DNA of 64,000 bases from assembly GCA_045589695.1 (NCBI GenBank), contig JAZNPP010000045.1, positions 3,349 through 67,348 on the forward strand. Reading direction: 5' to 3'. The notes under the pieces are model-generated. The model worked only from the letters and a program-made list of their open reading frames with translations. It was not told the origin of the DNA and did not search any database. Below are positions 35,070-43,763 of the stretch, piece after piece. The DNA is from HGM04593 sp045589695 (GTDB taxonomy: Bacteria > Bacteroidota > Bacteroidia > Bacteroidales > Bacteroidaceae). Every line of letters begins with the position of its first letter. Position 1 is the stretch's first letter. Made by a program: the position numbers and the translations under genes.

Positions 35070-35702
35070 ATGAAAAAAGGTGGAATAAAAGCAAGAGTGA
35101 CGGCTCTTTTCAAGTCTAAGTCGCTCAATGTGAACAAGGCGAGCAAGCTGTTAGGCATACCTCAGCGTACACTTAACCGCCAAGTAAATGAAGACGGCAA
35201 CGTCTCCATGGAATTGTTTTACGCCATTCTTGATAAAATGCCTGACGTCTCTCCTGAATGGCTTATAATGGGTGATGGCTGCATGTATAGAAACGATGAG
35301 CCGATGTCGTGTGTCGAGGCTGTTCCGTTTTATGAAGACCTGCCTGTTACCGCAGGCCTCCGCGATTGTTACGATCCGACATTGGAGAAACCGAGCGGCT
35401 ATATATCGTTGCCGTCTCAAGACGCCAGTTTTTACTTCCCTGTTTCAGGCACTTCAATGGAACCCGAAATATTTTCAGGCGATATCGTCGGTGTAGTACG
35501 GGTCGATTCATTCGAGAGGATTTCCCCCGAAGCGATATATATGATTGTTACCAATGACAACAGAATGGTTAAGCATTGCTACGTCGATGAAAACAACCCG
35601 GATTTGCTATGGTGCGTATCTCCTAATTATCCTTCGTTCCCGGTTTATAAATCGGAAATATGTGCAATGTTCCGTGTGGTGTCGAGAATACAATATCTTT
35701 AA
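35070..35702 (+). CDS. Phage repressor, HTH plus S24 (LexA/CI-like) peptidase
   Basis: DNA-binding, self-cleaving repressor of 210 residues. A helix-turn-helix is at about 20-45 (NVNKASKLLGIPQRTLNRQVN). The S24 domain has the nucleophile Ser129 in SGTSM and the general base Lys168 in NRMVKHC. An Ala95-Gly96 pair (PVTAGLRD) is in the right place for autocleavage. The protein should therefore respond to RecA and DNA damage. The chosen ATG starts a typical HTH N-terminus; an upstream in-frame ATG would overlap the promoter and operator O2. Three matching operators are described separately. Confidence 0.88.
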   Translation: MKKGGIKARVTALFKSKSLNVNKASKLLGIPQRTLNRQVNEDGNVSMELFYAILDKMPDVSPEWLIMGDGCMYRNDEPMSCVEAVPFYEDLPVTAGLRDCYDPTLEKPSGYISLPSQDASFYFPVSGTSMEPEIFSGDIVGVVRVDSFERISPEAIYMIVTNDNRMVKHCYVDENNPDLLWCVSPNYPSFPVYKSEICAMFRVVSRIQYL

Positions 35703-35722
35703 GATAGCGGTTCAAAAGTCCT

Positions 35723-35962
35723 TTATTCTATCCCCTTCAGTGTTTGCTGAATGAGCAGTCCTAAATCATCATCTCCCTGCTCCTTTTCTTTATTCAGTTT
35801 CACAAGAAAGTCGGCTGTTGTTTTCAATGCCTGGTTTATCGTGCCTGGGTCTTCACAGTTCGACGTGAGTTTCTCCAATCGCCCGATAAGACGGTGAAAC
35901 AGCGCTAATGTCTCGTTATGGACATCGTTTAGCGTAACGGCATTCTTCTTGCTTTTCATCAT
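35723..35962 (-). CDS. Small hypothetical phage protein
   Basis: Helical protein of 79 residues (MMKSKKNAVTLNDVHNETLALFHRLIGRLEKL...) with an acidic C-terminus (EKEQGDDDLGLLIQQTLKGIE). It lies between the repressor and the ejection-protein operon on the opposite strand. Possibly a DNA-binding or regulatory protein, but no motif is diagnostic. The start may be the first or second of two adjacent ATGs. Confidence 0.45.
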   Translation of the reverse strand: MMKSKKNAVTLNDVHNETLALFHRLIGRLEKLTSNCEDPGTINQALKTTADFLVKLNKEKEQGDDDLGLLIQQTLKGIE

Positions 35963-36101
35963 TAATTATTTTTAGCCGCAAAATTATATCTCATTGCGTC
36001 GTTGCAGGTTGCTGTATTGACAAAAGATTCTTTTTCAAACGAATATGTCAATACAGCAACCTTCTTGCGCTTTTCCGGTATTTCTTTTGCATCAAAAAAT
36101 T

Positions 36102-36629
36102 ATGACGCTATCTACAGTTATGTCCGGAATTAACGGGGCATTGGGCCTCTATTCCACAGTTAAAGGGCTTCTTGACTCAACTGAGTACAAAAAGAAGCAG
36201 GAACGGTTATTGAAAAGTGCAAAGAACGACGAGAACACATGGTACCGAAAAAACTACTATGGCAATTTTCTCAACGACACTGCAACTCAGGCAGCTATCA
36301 AGAGGGTAGAAAACTCTTTGAAACGAAACAATGAGCAGGAACGTGCCAGAGGCGTAATTACGGGTACTACAGCGGAGCATGCGATTGCACGTAACGAGCA
36401 GGGCTTGCGGTCGCTCGACAATGTGATAACGAACATCGCATCGGCCGACGACGCGAAGAAAAGAGAAATTGACTCTATGCACAGAAGAAATAAGTCGTCG
36501 CTCATGAACAGCGAGTACAATTCTCTGTCGCTTGACGAGAGAATGGCGAGATCGGCCGCGAGCAGCGGCTATAATCTGCTTCAGAACGCTTTGCTTGGCG
36601 TAGAGTGGGGGCGTGAGGGCAAACGATAA
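36102..36629 (+). CDS. Probable ejected internal virion protein
   Basis: Protein of 175 residues. A short hydrophobic and glycine-containing N-terminus (MSGINGALGLYSTVKGLLDS) is followed by a long, highly charged, Arg/Asn/Ser-rich helical region. This resembles small ejection proteins of podoviruses (P22 gp7 type). The ATG at 36102 is chosen because upstream in-frame codons do not fit. First gene of the rightward unit ending with portal; Bacteroides-type phages often place such proteins beside a very long polyvalent protein. Confidence 0.5.
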   Translation: MTLSTVMSGINGALGLYSTVKGLLDSTEYKKKQERLLKSAKNDENTWYRKNYYGNFLNDTATQAAIKRVENSLKRNNEQERARGVITGTTAEHAIARNEQGLRSLDNVITNIASADDAKKREIDSMHRRNKSSLMNSEYNSLSLDERMARSAASSGYNLLQNALLGVEWGREGKR

Positions 36630-36640
36630 ATATTCTCCTT

Positions 36641-36904
36641 ATGAAAAGCAAATACTTTGAAATGACAGGCAGCGACCCGTTCGGCGAGTTTATAAGGGCC
36701 AAGGAGCTGAAGCTCCGGGAGAACAGGAAAAGGGGAAACATGAAACAGTTCGTAAAGATTCTCTCCAGAGTCTCATCATCGGGCAAAAAAACTGAAAAGC
36801 CCTCCCGTCCGGCTCTCTTCATTCATCTGTGCGGCAAGCATAGGGGCATGCTGTACGGTTTTCTGTCAAGGGCTGCCGAAGAGAAGTTTTTCAAACGCTC
36901 TTAA
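36641..36904 (+). CDS. Small basic phage protein
   Basis: Strongly basic protein of 87 residues (KSKYFEMTGSDPFGEFIRAKELKLRENRKRG...) lying 11 bases after the ejection-like gene and 59 bases before the polyvalent protein gene. Likely co-expressed and possibly DNA-associated in the virion. No family is recognised. Confidence 0.5.
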   Translation: MKSKYFEMTGSDPFGEFIRAKELKLRENRKRGNMKQFVKILSRVSSSGKKTEKPSRPALFIHLCGKHRGMLYGFLSRAAEEKFFKRS

Positions 36905-36963
36905 CGCTCTGCTGCATAGATACTATTACTTGTAAAGAATAACCACAAATAAATTCGATAATT

Positions 36964-39900
36964 ATGTTTTTTGAGAACAGTGACACTAAAAAGAAAAAAC
37001 AGGACGAGGCGATATTAGCCTCTTCGTTCGATGTCGATAACTCATCGTTCGCGGCCGATGTCGATACTTTCAAACCCGACTACGGGATGCGGACAGGCAT
37101 GGACGTAATGAAAAAGAGAACAAGCGAGAAGCTGGAAACTCTTGCCTCTCCTCTCGACGCCTCCAAGTCCGAAAGGCGTTTCAAAGACTCTTTCAGCAGC
37201 TATATGTTGCCTAAAGATACTCCAGAACGCCGCAAAAAAGTTTATGCACTCTCGCAGTCGGCCCTCGACGACGTTGTAGGCGATTATTATAACAATGAGG
37301 TCAAGGCTGACTTCGAAAAACGCCGTGCCGCCTCAAAAGAACGTGGCAAGGAAGAGTACATGCGTTATGCGTCGGTACCTGGCGCATCGCCCGAAGATGC
37401 GTACAGGGCATCGTTGCGTGCCGATAACCCGATGAATGTAATAGACGAGACTATAGAGAATATCGACAACGATAAACTCTATGACAAGGTATCGACTCTC
37501 GCTTCATACGGCGGTTTCGACCCTGAAGATTACGCAGAGAACTTTGTAAAGCCCTCGTTGCGTGACCGTATGGCCGAAGAGTATGTCGAAGAGAATACCC
37601 CGAAAAGCAGAGGCGAGTATATAGTGCGTTCGGCATTGGACAACTCCCTTACGGGAAAGGTCTCGTCATTAGGCATCGGAGGTGCCGACGGCGACAGCCG
37701 CCGCAAGATCGCTGCAGCGGGTCTTGCGAACTACGATTCGGACAGGCTCGACGATTTTGTTGCCGGCGTCGGTTCTCTGCTTGTCGATGCTCCTTTCTTT
37801 AAAGGCTTCGGCGGAGCTGCCTCGTACCTCACAGGCAAAGCTACTACGACGGCTGCAAACCGTATCGCTTCCGAGGTTATGAAACGAAGCACGAACCGTT
37901 TCATGAACCAACGTTTCGCCGACAATATCGCTCGCAGGGTAATTACTCAGCGTCTCGGTAGCAGAATTCTTCAGAGTTCGTCGGTTCAGGGCCTGACATT
38001 AGGCAGCTACGACATCGCCAACAGCGTTGCGGACGACATAATTCATAACGGAAATATCAACCCGGGCAAGGCCGCCGGCGCTTTTGCCCGTGGAGCCGCT
38101 ATGGGCACGGCATTGGGCGTAGTAGGCACTCCGCTGAAGAAAATGTCCGAAGGGCTAACAGGCGGCAAGAAGATGCTCTCTTCGGCAGGTGTCCTCAGTG
38201 CCGAATCGGCTCTCTTTACGGCAGGCGGCGAGATAGAAAAAATAGCTCACGGCGTCGAAGTAGCCCCGATAGACCTCTTGTATGACTTCGGCGAGAGCAC
38301 GGCAACTCTGCTCACCATGAGAATGACCCATTGGCGTCCGAAAGGCATGGAGCTTAAACTCGCCTCGGACGGGCGTATAAAAGATGAACTCAAGCTCTCC
38401 GGCTCGGAAAAACAGGAACTCAGAGAACTTAACGTGGACCCCGAAGAGTTTATGTTCGCTGTAGAGAAGGAACTGCGTATGCCATCGTTCGGCAGCGCTA
38501 ATGCAGAATATGTAAAAGAGTGCTACGCCAATCTCATGTCCAACCGTAAGCTGTCGCCGTCGGCAAAATCGAAACTGATGTTCATTGTCGAGAATAAGGT
38601 TACATCTACGCCGCCTGCAGTGTTCGACTATTCTGCAAGGCAAAAGAACGACGGTTCCTGGAGGGTTGAAATGCTCAATGCTAACGGTGATGTGATCGAA
38701 AAGAGGGATTTTCCTCACGCCGGGAACGTGAAGAGTTTCCTTATGGTCGAGAAAGGCAATATACGCCGTAACAGAATAGCTTTCTTTGAAAAAGAACTTA
38801 CCGACGGTCTTAATTCGCAGAACTTCTTGCGTCAGGCGGGTATCTATGCCAAAGAGCGCGGGGTGAACGTCAATGAGCTTGCCGAAGCCATGTATAAGTC
38901 GGCTAACAAAGAGAGACTGAGCGATGCCGAGCAGAGTATGATAAATGAGGTGATGCACCGTTCGTCGTACAGCGCTCCCGGAATGGTTGAGGAACTGTAT
39001 AATGTACGCCGTGCGATTGAGAATAAATATGGTCTCGAAAAGGGAAGCATGCTGTCTGTAATCGACAAAAAGTTCTTTAACTGTTCTCCTGTCGAAAACC
39101 GCGCTTTGGACGATTACGAGGCGTATGTACGCAGCGAGGTGCAGATGCTGAAGCGTGGCGCAAACCCGGACCGTCTCACCGAAATGTACGACAAAGGACT
39201 TTCGAGCATGTTCTACGGTTACAGCAATGACGATGTCAAGAGGTCCGAGGTAAACGAGTATAGGCTCAATATGGCGAAGAGATACGAAGGACAGGAAGGG
39301 AACCGCTCCGTCCCGGCAGCGAGTATGCCTTCTCTGAGCGACATCCGTTCAAGAGCCGGATATGAGTCTGCTGCGACAAAAAAGGAAATAGAATATTACG
39401 GCAAACGCGCGAAGGAACTCTCACGGAAGTTCGGTTTTGAGCTTAATCTCATTACCGACAAAAGGGAGATAGTGACGCCTGACATGAAAGACATCGACGC
39501 TGTCATGGAGTACGACAACCAGCTGAGGGCATTGGGTTGGCAGAACAAAGGCAAGATATTCATAAACCTGCCCAATATGAGGAGCTACAGCGACCTTGAA
39601 TCGACAGTGGTGCATGAGGCTGTCGCTCATGGAGGTTTAAGAAAGGTTTTCGGCTATCGCCTTTACGATTTCCTCGAAGAGGTATATAAGAGGGCCGACA
39701 AGAGCGTGCTTGACGGTATTTCACGTACCCGTAACCAGTATGTCGGCGCCGATGCCTACACGGTAATCGAAGAGTACCTTGCCAAGATTGTGGAGAAGAG
39801 CTACCCCAATGCCCGTGAACGCGGCATAGTGGAGAGTTTCAAGGATTTTATAAAGAGTTCTCTTGTCAAACTGAATATTTATACCGGCAAGAACCGCAAG

Positions 39901-41451
39901 ATAAGCGAGCAAGAACTTGAAACCTTAATGAGAACGCATTGCCGTTATGTGATGAATAAGAAGGATGTCGCCAAGCACCGTAAGGATGTTTTCGGCGATT
40001 TTGAAATAGCGCATAAGAACGAGGTCGGATATTACGACAAAAATGCGTACGGCGGCGAAATGCGCGAACTTCTTAATGACGACGGCTACATAAAGAACAC
40101 TCCGGCATATATTCTTCCCTATAAGGTGCTGCTCAAGTACCCCTATTTCTCAAAGGAACAGCAGGAGAGAATAAGAAAAGAGTATGGCATGACCGAAGCT
40201 GATATCGAGAAGCAGCTCGACGGCTACTACTATCGTTTCATAGGCGAGAGAGGTGCCGAAAACTTGCGTAGAGCGCGTCGCAAGCCGCAGCCGAGCGTCG
40301 AGCGTTCCGAAGAACTTGAACGCAAGGGTTACAAAGCGGACTATATAAAGTTCTCCCAGGGTTGGGAACGAGGCTCCGACGGCAAGTGGAGGTATGAGAC
40401 GGGAGAGAGAGGCATGCTGATGAACGATTACATCGGCGAACTGCTCGAAAAGAACAATCGAGAAGTTTTCAAAAAGTACATGTACCTTAAAAAAAAGCCG
40501 CTCAGGTCGTGGGATGACGCCGATAAGGTCATGTGGAACAGGATTTATAACGAGGTCAAGCCATTGACGGCGAATATGAAGCTCAACGATTTGCTTCAGG
40601 ACTTTGACCTCTACGACGCCTATCCTGAGTTTGCCAATGTCCCGGTGAGACTCGTCGTCGATTCGCCTTATATGACACACTATAACGGCAGAACAGGCGA
40701 AGTTGTCGTGAACAGGAACTTTTTTATAATGCCCGAAAAAGAAAAACACTTTTCGGGTACGGTACAGAACATGATTCAGGAATATGAAGGTTTCGGCAAG
40801 TCCGTTTCTCTCAGGCTTGCATCGGTTGAGAAGGAACTTGCAGATAAATACAGAGATGCCCAGACATACTTGAAGATGCTCTCGCAAAACGATCGTTCTT
40901 CCGACGAAAGCGATTTGAAGAAACTGGTTAGAGCTTTGTTCAAAGTGCAGTTCGGCCACAAACCCGAACTCTTCAAGGAGCGCTTTCCTACATACGACGA
41001 TTATCTCTTCTATAAGCTCACGGGCAAGAACAAGTCGTTCAGCGGCAATGTTGAGGCCGAGAATGTAAGGGCGCGTTTTCCTATGACACCTTTCGGGCGT
41101 AGGCTGAGCATGGCGAAAGATACCGAGGCCGTTCCTCGAAAAAAGCAGATAGTGTTCGAGAAACTCGCCGACCTTGAACCGTATTTTACAGGCCCGCTCG
41201 ATATCATAAACAAGAAATTGCGGCGATACCACGCCGACAATCCGTTCGACAACCGTCTGCGTTTGGGCGATGACATCGATTACACGATACCCGAGAACAT
41301 TGAAAGGTTATACAATACCTACGATGTATACAACGACGAATACATCCACAACAAAGTACCCTATGTTAAAAGTAAGGAGTATTTGGAAAAACGCAGGAGA
41401 ATGGATGAAAAATCTTACAATACAGATGATGATAAAAAGCTGCTCAACTGA
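36964..41451 (+). CDS. Large polyvalent virion protein with metallopeptidase-like motif
   Basis: Protein of 1495 residues, charged throughout. An alanine/glycine-rich hydrophobic stretch at about 245-430 may cross or enter the membrane. At 884-893 the motif HEAVAHGGLR, followed by E936-E937 (VIEEYLAK), matches the HExxxH...E zinc-site pattern of long phage and conjugative 'polyvalent' proteins. A second region near 1230-1280 (YPEFANVPVRL...GTVQNMIQEYEGF) resembles a polyvalent zincin whose HExxH-type site would lie at 1265-1269; here it reads GTVQN, so this copy is probably inactive. Likely ejected with DNA. It is followed by the portal gene 7 bases on. Confidence 0.65.
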   Translation: MFFENSDTKKKKQDEAILASSFDVDNSSFAADVDTFKPDYGMRTGMDVMKKRTSEKLETLASPLDASKSERRFKDSFSSYMLPKDTPERRKKVYALSQSALDDVVGDYYNNEVKADFEKRRAASKERGKEEYMRYASVPGASPEDAYRASLRADNPMNVIDETIENIDNDKLYDKVSTLASYGGFDPEDYAENFVKPSLRDRMAEEYVEENTPKSRGEYIVRSALDNSLTGKVSSLGIGGADGDSRRKIAAAGLANYDSDRLDDFVAGVGSLLVDAPFFKGFGGAASYLTGKATTTAANRIASEVMKRSTNRFMNQRFADNIARRVITQRLGSRILQSSSVQGLTLGSYDIANSVADDIIHNGNINPGKAAGAFARGAAMGTALGVVGTPLKKMSEGLTGGKKMLSSAGVLSAESALFTAGGEIEKIAHGVEVAPIDLLYDFGESTATLLTMRMTHWRPKGMELKLASDGRIKDELKLSGSEKQELRELNVDPEEFMFAVEKELRMPSFGSANAEYVKECYANLMSNRKLSPSAKSKLMFIVENKVTSTPPAVFDYSARQKNDGSWRVEMLNANGDVIEKRDFPHAGNVKSFLMVEKGNIRRNRIAFFEKELTDGLNSQNFLRQAGIYAKERGVNVNELAEAMYKSANKERLSDAEQSMINEVMHRSSYSAPGMVEELYNVRRAIENKYGLEKGSMLSVIDKKFFNCSPVENRALDDYEAYVRSEVQMLKRGANPDRLTEMYDKGLSSMFYGYSNDDVKRSEVNEYRLNMAKRYEGQEGNRSVPAASMPSLSDIRSRAGYESAATKKEIEYYGKRAKELSRKFGFELNLITDKREIVTPDMKDIDAVMEYDNQLRALGWQNKGKIFINLPNMRSYSDLESTVVHEAVAHGGLRKVFGYRLYDFLEEVYKRADKSVLDGISRTRNQYVGADAYTVIEEYLAKIVEKSYPNARERGIVESFKDFIKSSLVKLNIYTGKNRKISEQELETLMRTHCRYVMNKKDVAKHRKDVFGDFEIAHKNEVGYYDKNAYGGEMRELLNDDGYIKNTPAYILPYKVLLKYPYFSKEQQERIRKEYGMTEADIEKQLDGYYYRFIGERGAENLRRARRKPQPSVERSEELERKGYKADYIKFSQGWERGSDGKWRYETGERGMLMNDYIGELLEKNNREVFKKYMYLKKKPLRSWDDADKVMWNRIYNEVKPLTANMKLNDLLQDFDLYDAYPEFANVPVRLVVDSPYMTHYNGRTGEVVVNRNFFIMPEKEKHFSGTVQNMIQEYEGFGKSVSLRLASVEKELADKYRDAQTYLKMLSQNDRSSDESDLKKLVRALFKVQFGHKPELFKERFPTYDDYLFYKLTGKNKSFSGNVEAENVRARFPMTPFGRRLSMAKDTEAVPRKKQIVFEKLADLEPYFTGPLDIINKKLRRYHADNPFDNRLRLGDDIDYTIPENIERLYNTYDVYNDEYIHNKVPYVKSKEYLEKRRRMDEKSYNTDDDKKLLN

Positions 41452-41458
41452 TTGACTA

Positions 41459-43444
41459 ATGAAAACTAATAAATTTCTCGATAAGAGAGTGAAGGCGGCA
41501 GGCTTGCCTGCAGGGCCTGCGATAAGGACCTCTCCGGGGAAGGCTACAGACTTCCTCAATGAATGCGCTGCCTGTTGGAACTCTCTTGATGAGGCTCGCC
41601 GCAAATTGCGGCGAAGCCTCATGTATAGCTACGGCGACCAGTGGGGCGACCTTGTCACCGACCCGGATACTCTTTCGCCGATTACCGAGGGCGAACTGAT
41701 AAAGAAGAACGGCAAAGTGCCGCTTAAGAACAATATGATAGCCCCGATACTGAATAATATCGATGGCCAACTGAGACAGAACCTTATGCGTCCTGTCTGT
41801 GTCGCCCGTGACCAGGGCGAAGCTAAGGTGGGCGAGATGATGTCGGTAGCTATAGAGTATGTCCACGATATAAACGAACTCGAAGAAGTCGATGCCGACT
41901 CAATGCGTTTGCTCCTTAACGGAGGCATGGTGGCGCAGAGGGTGGAGTACGGAATGAACCCCTCGAAGGACAGGCGTGACGTGTGGGTCTACAGCGTCAA
42001 TCCATCGAGGCTCTTTTTCAACGCCAACCTCGAAGACGTGCGCATGTGGGACGTAACATGCATAGGAGAAATTTTCGACTTGCCGCTCGACGATGTCATA
42101 GCCCACTTCGCCACTACGCCGCAAAAGAAAGAGTTTATAGAAAACGCGTACGGCGATGTCCGAGGTTTCATTTCTATAAACAGGGCAGTGCAGGGTGACG
42201 AAACGGCGAACCTCACATTCTTTTCCGCCTCCCGCAGCTCGCTCTGCCGTGTCATACTCGGCTGGAAACTTGAGTCGCGCGATGCCTACTATTGGACCGA
42301 CGAGATGCGTGGTACATGGGGCTACGAGCCATATACGCCCGAAAGCAAGCAAATGTTCGACGAAGAGAACGAGCGTCGCCGCACGGAGTCTCATAACGCT
42401 GCCGAAGAAGAGCTGCTCCTTATTAAATACAATTTCGCAACAGAGCGTTTCTGGTACTACCGATACATGACACCCTGCGGTGACGTGCTTCAAGAAGGGC
42501 GCAGCCCTTATTGGCACGGCGAACATAACTATGTGCTGCATCTCTATCCTCTTGTTCAGGGGAAGTTAGGCAACTTCGTGGAGCAGTTCATTGACCAGCA
42601 ACGGGCCATAAACCGTACAGCTACTCTCATAGATTTCATTCGAGGTACATCGTCAAAAGGTGTTCTCGTCGTTGATGACGACGCCTTCGAGAGCATGTCA
42701 CGAGAAGAGATTATCGACGAGTACGTACGTTACAACGGTGTGCTTTTCGTGAAACTCAAGCCGGGGCAGAGCATCGACGGAGTAGTGCGGCAGTACAACA
42801 GCGGAGCGTCAGTAGCTGGCGACTTTGAACTGCTCAATCTTCAGCTGCGTCTAATAAACGAAATTTCGGGAGTCAATTCCGCCATGCAGGGGCAGGCCCC
42901 TAAGTCGGGTACTCCGGCGTCGCTCTATGCGCAGCAGATACAGAACTCCTCACTGAACATGAAAGGGCTCTTCGACAGCTTCAGGACGTTCCGCCGCCGT
43001 CGTGACACAAAGCTTATGAAGACTATTCAGCAGTTCTACAACGAACAGCGTTACATCGATATGGCAGGCATGCAGTACTCCGACGAGGCTAAATGGTACG
43101 ACCCGCAGAAGGTGCAGAACAGCGAGATAGATATTACAATCTCCGACGGCTACAACACTCCAGCTTACCAGATGCTCGCCAACGACTTCCTCATGGACCT
43201 CTTCCGCAGCAACGCCCTCGATGTAAAGACCCTGCTTGAGAATACCTCATATCCTTTCGCCGGCAAGATACTCGAAGCCATAAAACGCAACGAAGAACAG
43301 GCCGCAAAAGGAGCCCCGATGGAGGGGATATCCCCGGAACTCCTCTCGGCAGTTGAGAACAGCGGCAATGCGGGCCGTGAGGCAATACCCCAAGCCGGCA
43401 CTTCCGTTAAAGAGGAAATGGATGATAGAAAAATAAAACCATGA
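41459..43444 (+). CDS. Phage portal protein (P22 gp1-like)
   Basis: Dodecameric vertex protein through which DNA is packaged and ejected. The 661 residues show the podovirus-portal pattern: a helix-rich start with SLMYSYGDQWGDLV (residues about 53-66), KVPLKNNMIAPILNNIDGQLRQN, a central beta region (about 190-350), QFIDQQRAINRTATLIDF and a long SGVNSAMQGQAPKSGTPASLYAQQIQNSSLN crown/stem region. It starts 7 bases after the polyvalent protein gene. Only 4 bases separate its stop from the integrase remnant. Confidence 0.85.
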   Translation: MKTNKFLDKRVKAAGLPAGPAIRTSPGKATDFLNECAACWNSLDEARRKLRRSLMYSYGDQWGDLVTDPDTLSPITEGELIKKNGKVPLKNNMIAPILNNIDGQLRQNLMRPVCVARDQGEAKVGEMMSVAIEYVHDINELEEVDADSMRLLLNGGMVAQRVEYGMNPSKDRRDVWVYSVNPSRLFFNANLEDVRMWDVTCIGEIFDLPLDDVIAHFATTPQKKEFIENAYGDVRGFISINRAVQGDETANLTFFSASRSSLCRVILGWKLESRDAYYWTDEMRGTWGYEPYTPESKQMFDEENERRRTESHNAAEEELLLIKYNFATERFWYYRYMTPCGDVLQEGRSPYWHGEHNYVLHLYPLVQGKLGNFVEQFIDQQRAINRTATLIDFIRGTSSKGVLVVDDDAFESMSREEIIDEYVRYNGVLFVKLKPGQSIDGVVRQYNSGASVAGDFELLNLQLRLINEISGVNSAMQGQAPKSGTPASLYAQQIQNSSLNMKGLFDSFRTFRRRRDTKLMKTIQQFYNEQRYIDMAGMQYSDEAKWYDPQKVQNSEIDITISDGYNTPAYQMLANDFLMDLFRSNALDVKTLLENTSYPFAGKILEAIKRNEEQAAKGAPMEGISPELLSAVENSGNAGREAIPQAGTSVKEEMDDRKIKP

Positions 43445-43448
43445 CTCT

Positions 43449-43691
43449 ATGACAAGTGTAAAAGTTAAGTTCCGCCCCTCGAATCATGAATGCAGAGAGG
43501 GCGTAGTTTATTATCAAATAATAAAAAGCCGTGTAATCCGTCAGCTTAAGACGGATTACAGGCTTTTTGCTTATGAGTGGAATGAGAATGGCGAAACCGT
43601 GATTATTTGCGACAGCAACCGTGCGAATAAATCCTGTTTTCTCATTTACACAATATTTTGGACACTGCCCAATGATCCATCATTCTATTAG
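43449..43691 (+). pseudogene. Truncated tyrosine integrase (arm-binding domain only)
   Basis: The first 55-60 residues (SVKVKFRPS..., YYQIIKSRVIRQLKTDYRLFAYEW) match the N-terminal arm-type DNA-binding domain of Bacteroidetes phage/transposon integrases. After about residue 57 (SNRANK) the similarity ends, and the reading frame runs into about 20 unrelated residues before a stop. The catalytic domain (R-H-R-Y residues) is missing. A terminator-like inverted repeat lies inside the coding region. The remnant abuts the ligA promoter at the right prophage end, so a deletion or rearrangement at the attachment region is likely. It may still be expressed as a short DNA-binding protein. Confidence 0.65.
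43523..43568. terminator. Long hairpin inside the integrase remnant
   Basis: The left arm AAAAAGCCGTGTAATCCGTC (43523-43542) pairs with the right arm GACGGATTACAGGCTTTTT (43550-43568) with one bulged G, and a T5 run ends the right arm. It overlaps the codons for the conserved RVIRQLKTDYRL segment. The inner core (11-bp arms around 7 bases) also resembles a tyrosine-recombinase core site; both readings are possible. Confidence 0.6.
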
Positions 43692-43734
43692 TCTTCATCG
43701 TTATTTGATTTTTTCATTTTTCCGATATTCTTTG

Positions 43735-43743
43735 TATCTTCGC
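43735..43743 (+). promoter_or_regulatory. -7 promoter element of ligA
   Basis: TATCTTCGC lies 21 bases before the ligA ATG, a standard Bacteroidetes -7 variant. It is intact although it lies within 55 bases of the phage remnant. Confidence 0.6.
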
Positions 43744-43763
43744 ATGTTTTTAAAGCCTTTTCA

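Larger units (their letters stand above)
23165..43700. mobile_element. Compact P22/podovirus-type prophage with truncated integrase
   Basis: Block of about 20.5 kb between a BspA-like gene and ligA. It holds terminase, scaffold, capsid, neck, gp10-like, ejection-like and portal genes, a holin, a spanin-like lipoprotein and an S24 repressor. Three TAGCC-N6-GGCTA palindromes sit at its promoters. The right end carries only the N-terminal domain of a tyrosine integrase. I could not find direct repeats that would define attL and attR, so the ends are set by gene content. No replication, endolysin or tail-fibre gene was recognised. Whether it can excise or make particles is not known. Confidence 0.85.

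Noticed and set aside
38155..38958. Long minus-strand reading frame inside the polyvalent protein gene
   Set aside because: It has no start context and no homology-like pattern; the plus-strand protein explains the region fully.
23225..43444. Assignment of the element to crAss-like phages
   Set aside because: The gp10-like and polyvalent proteins are reminiscent, but the polymerase, BACON protein and large genome of that group are absent, and the gene order differs.
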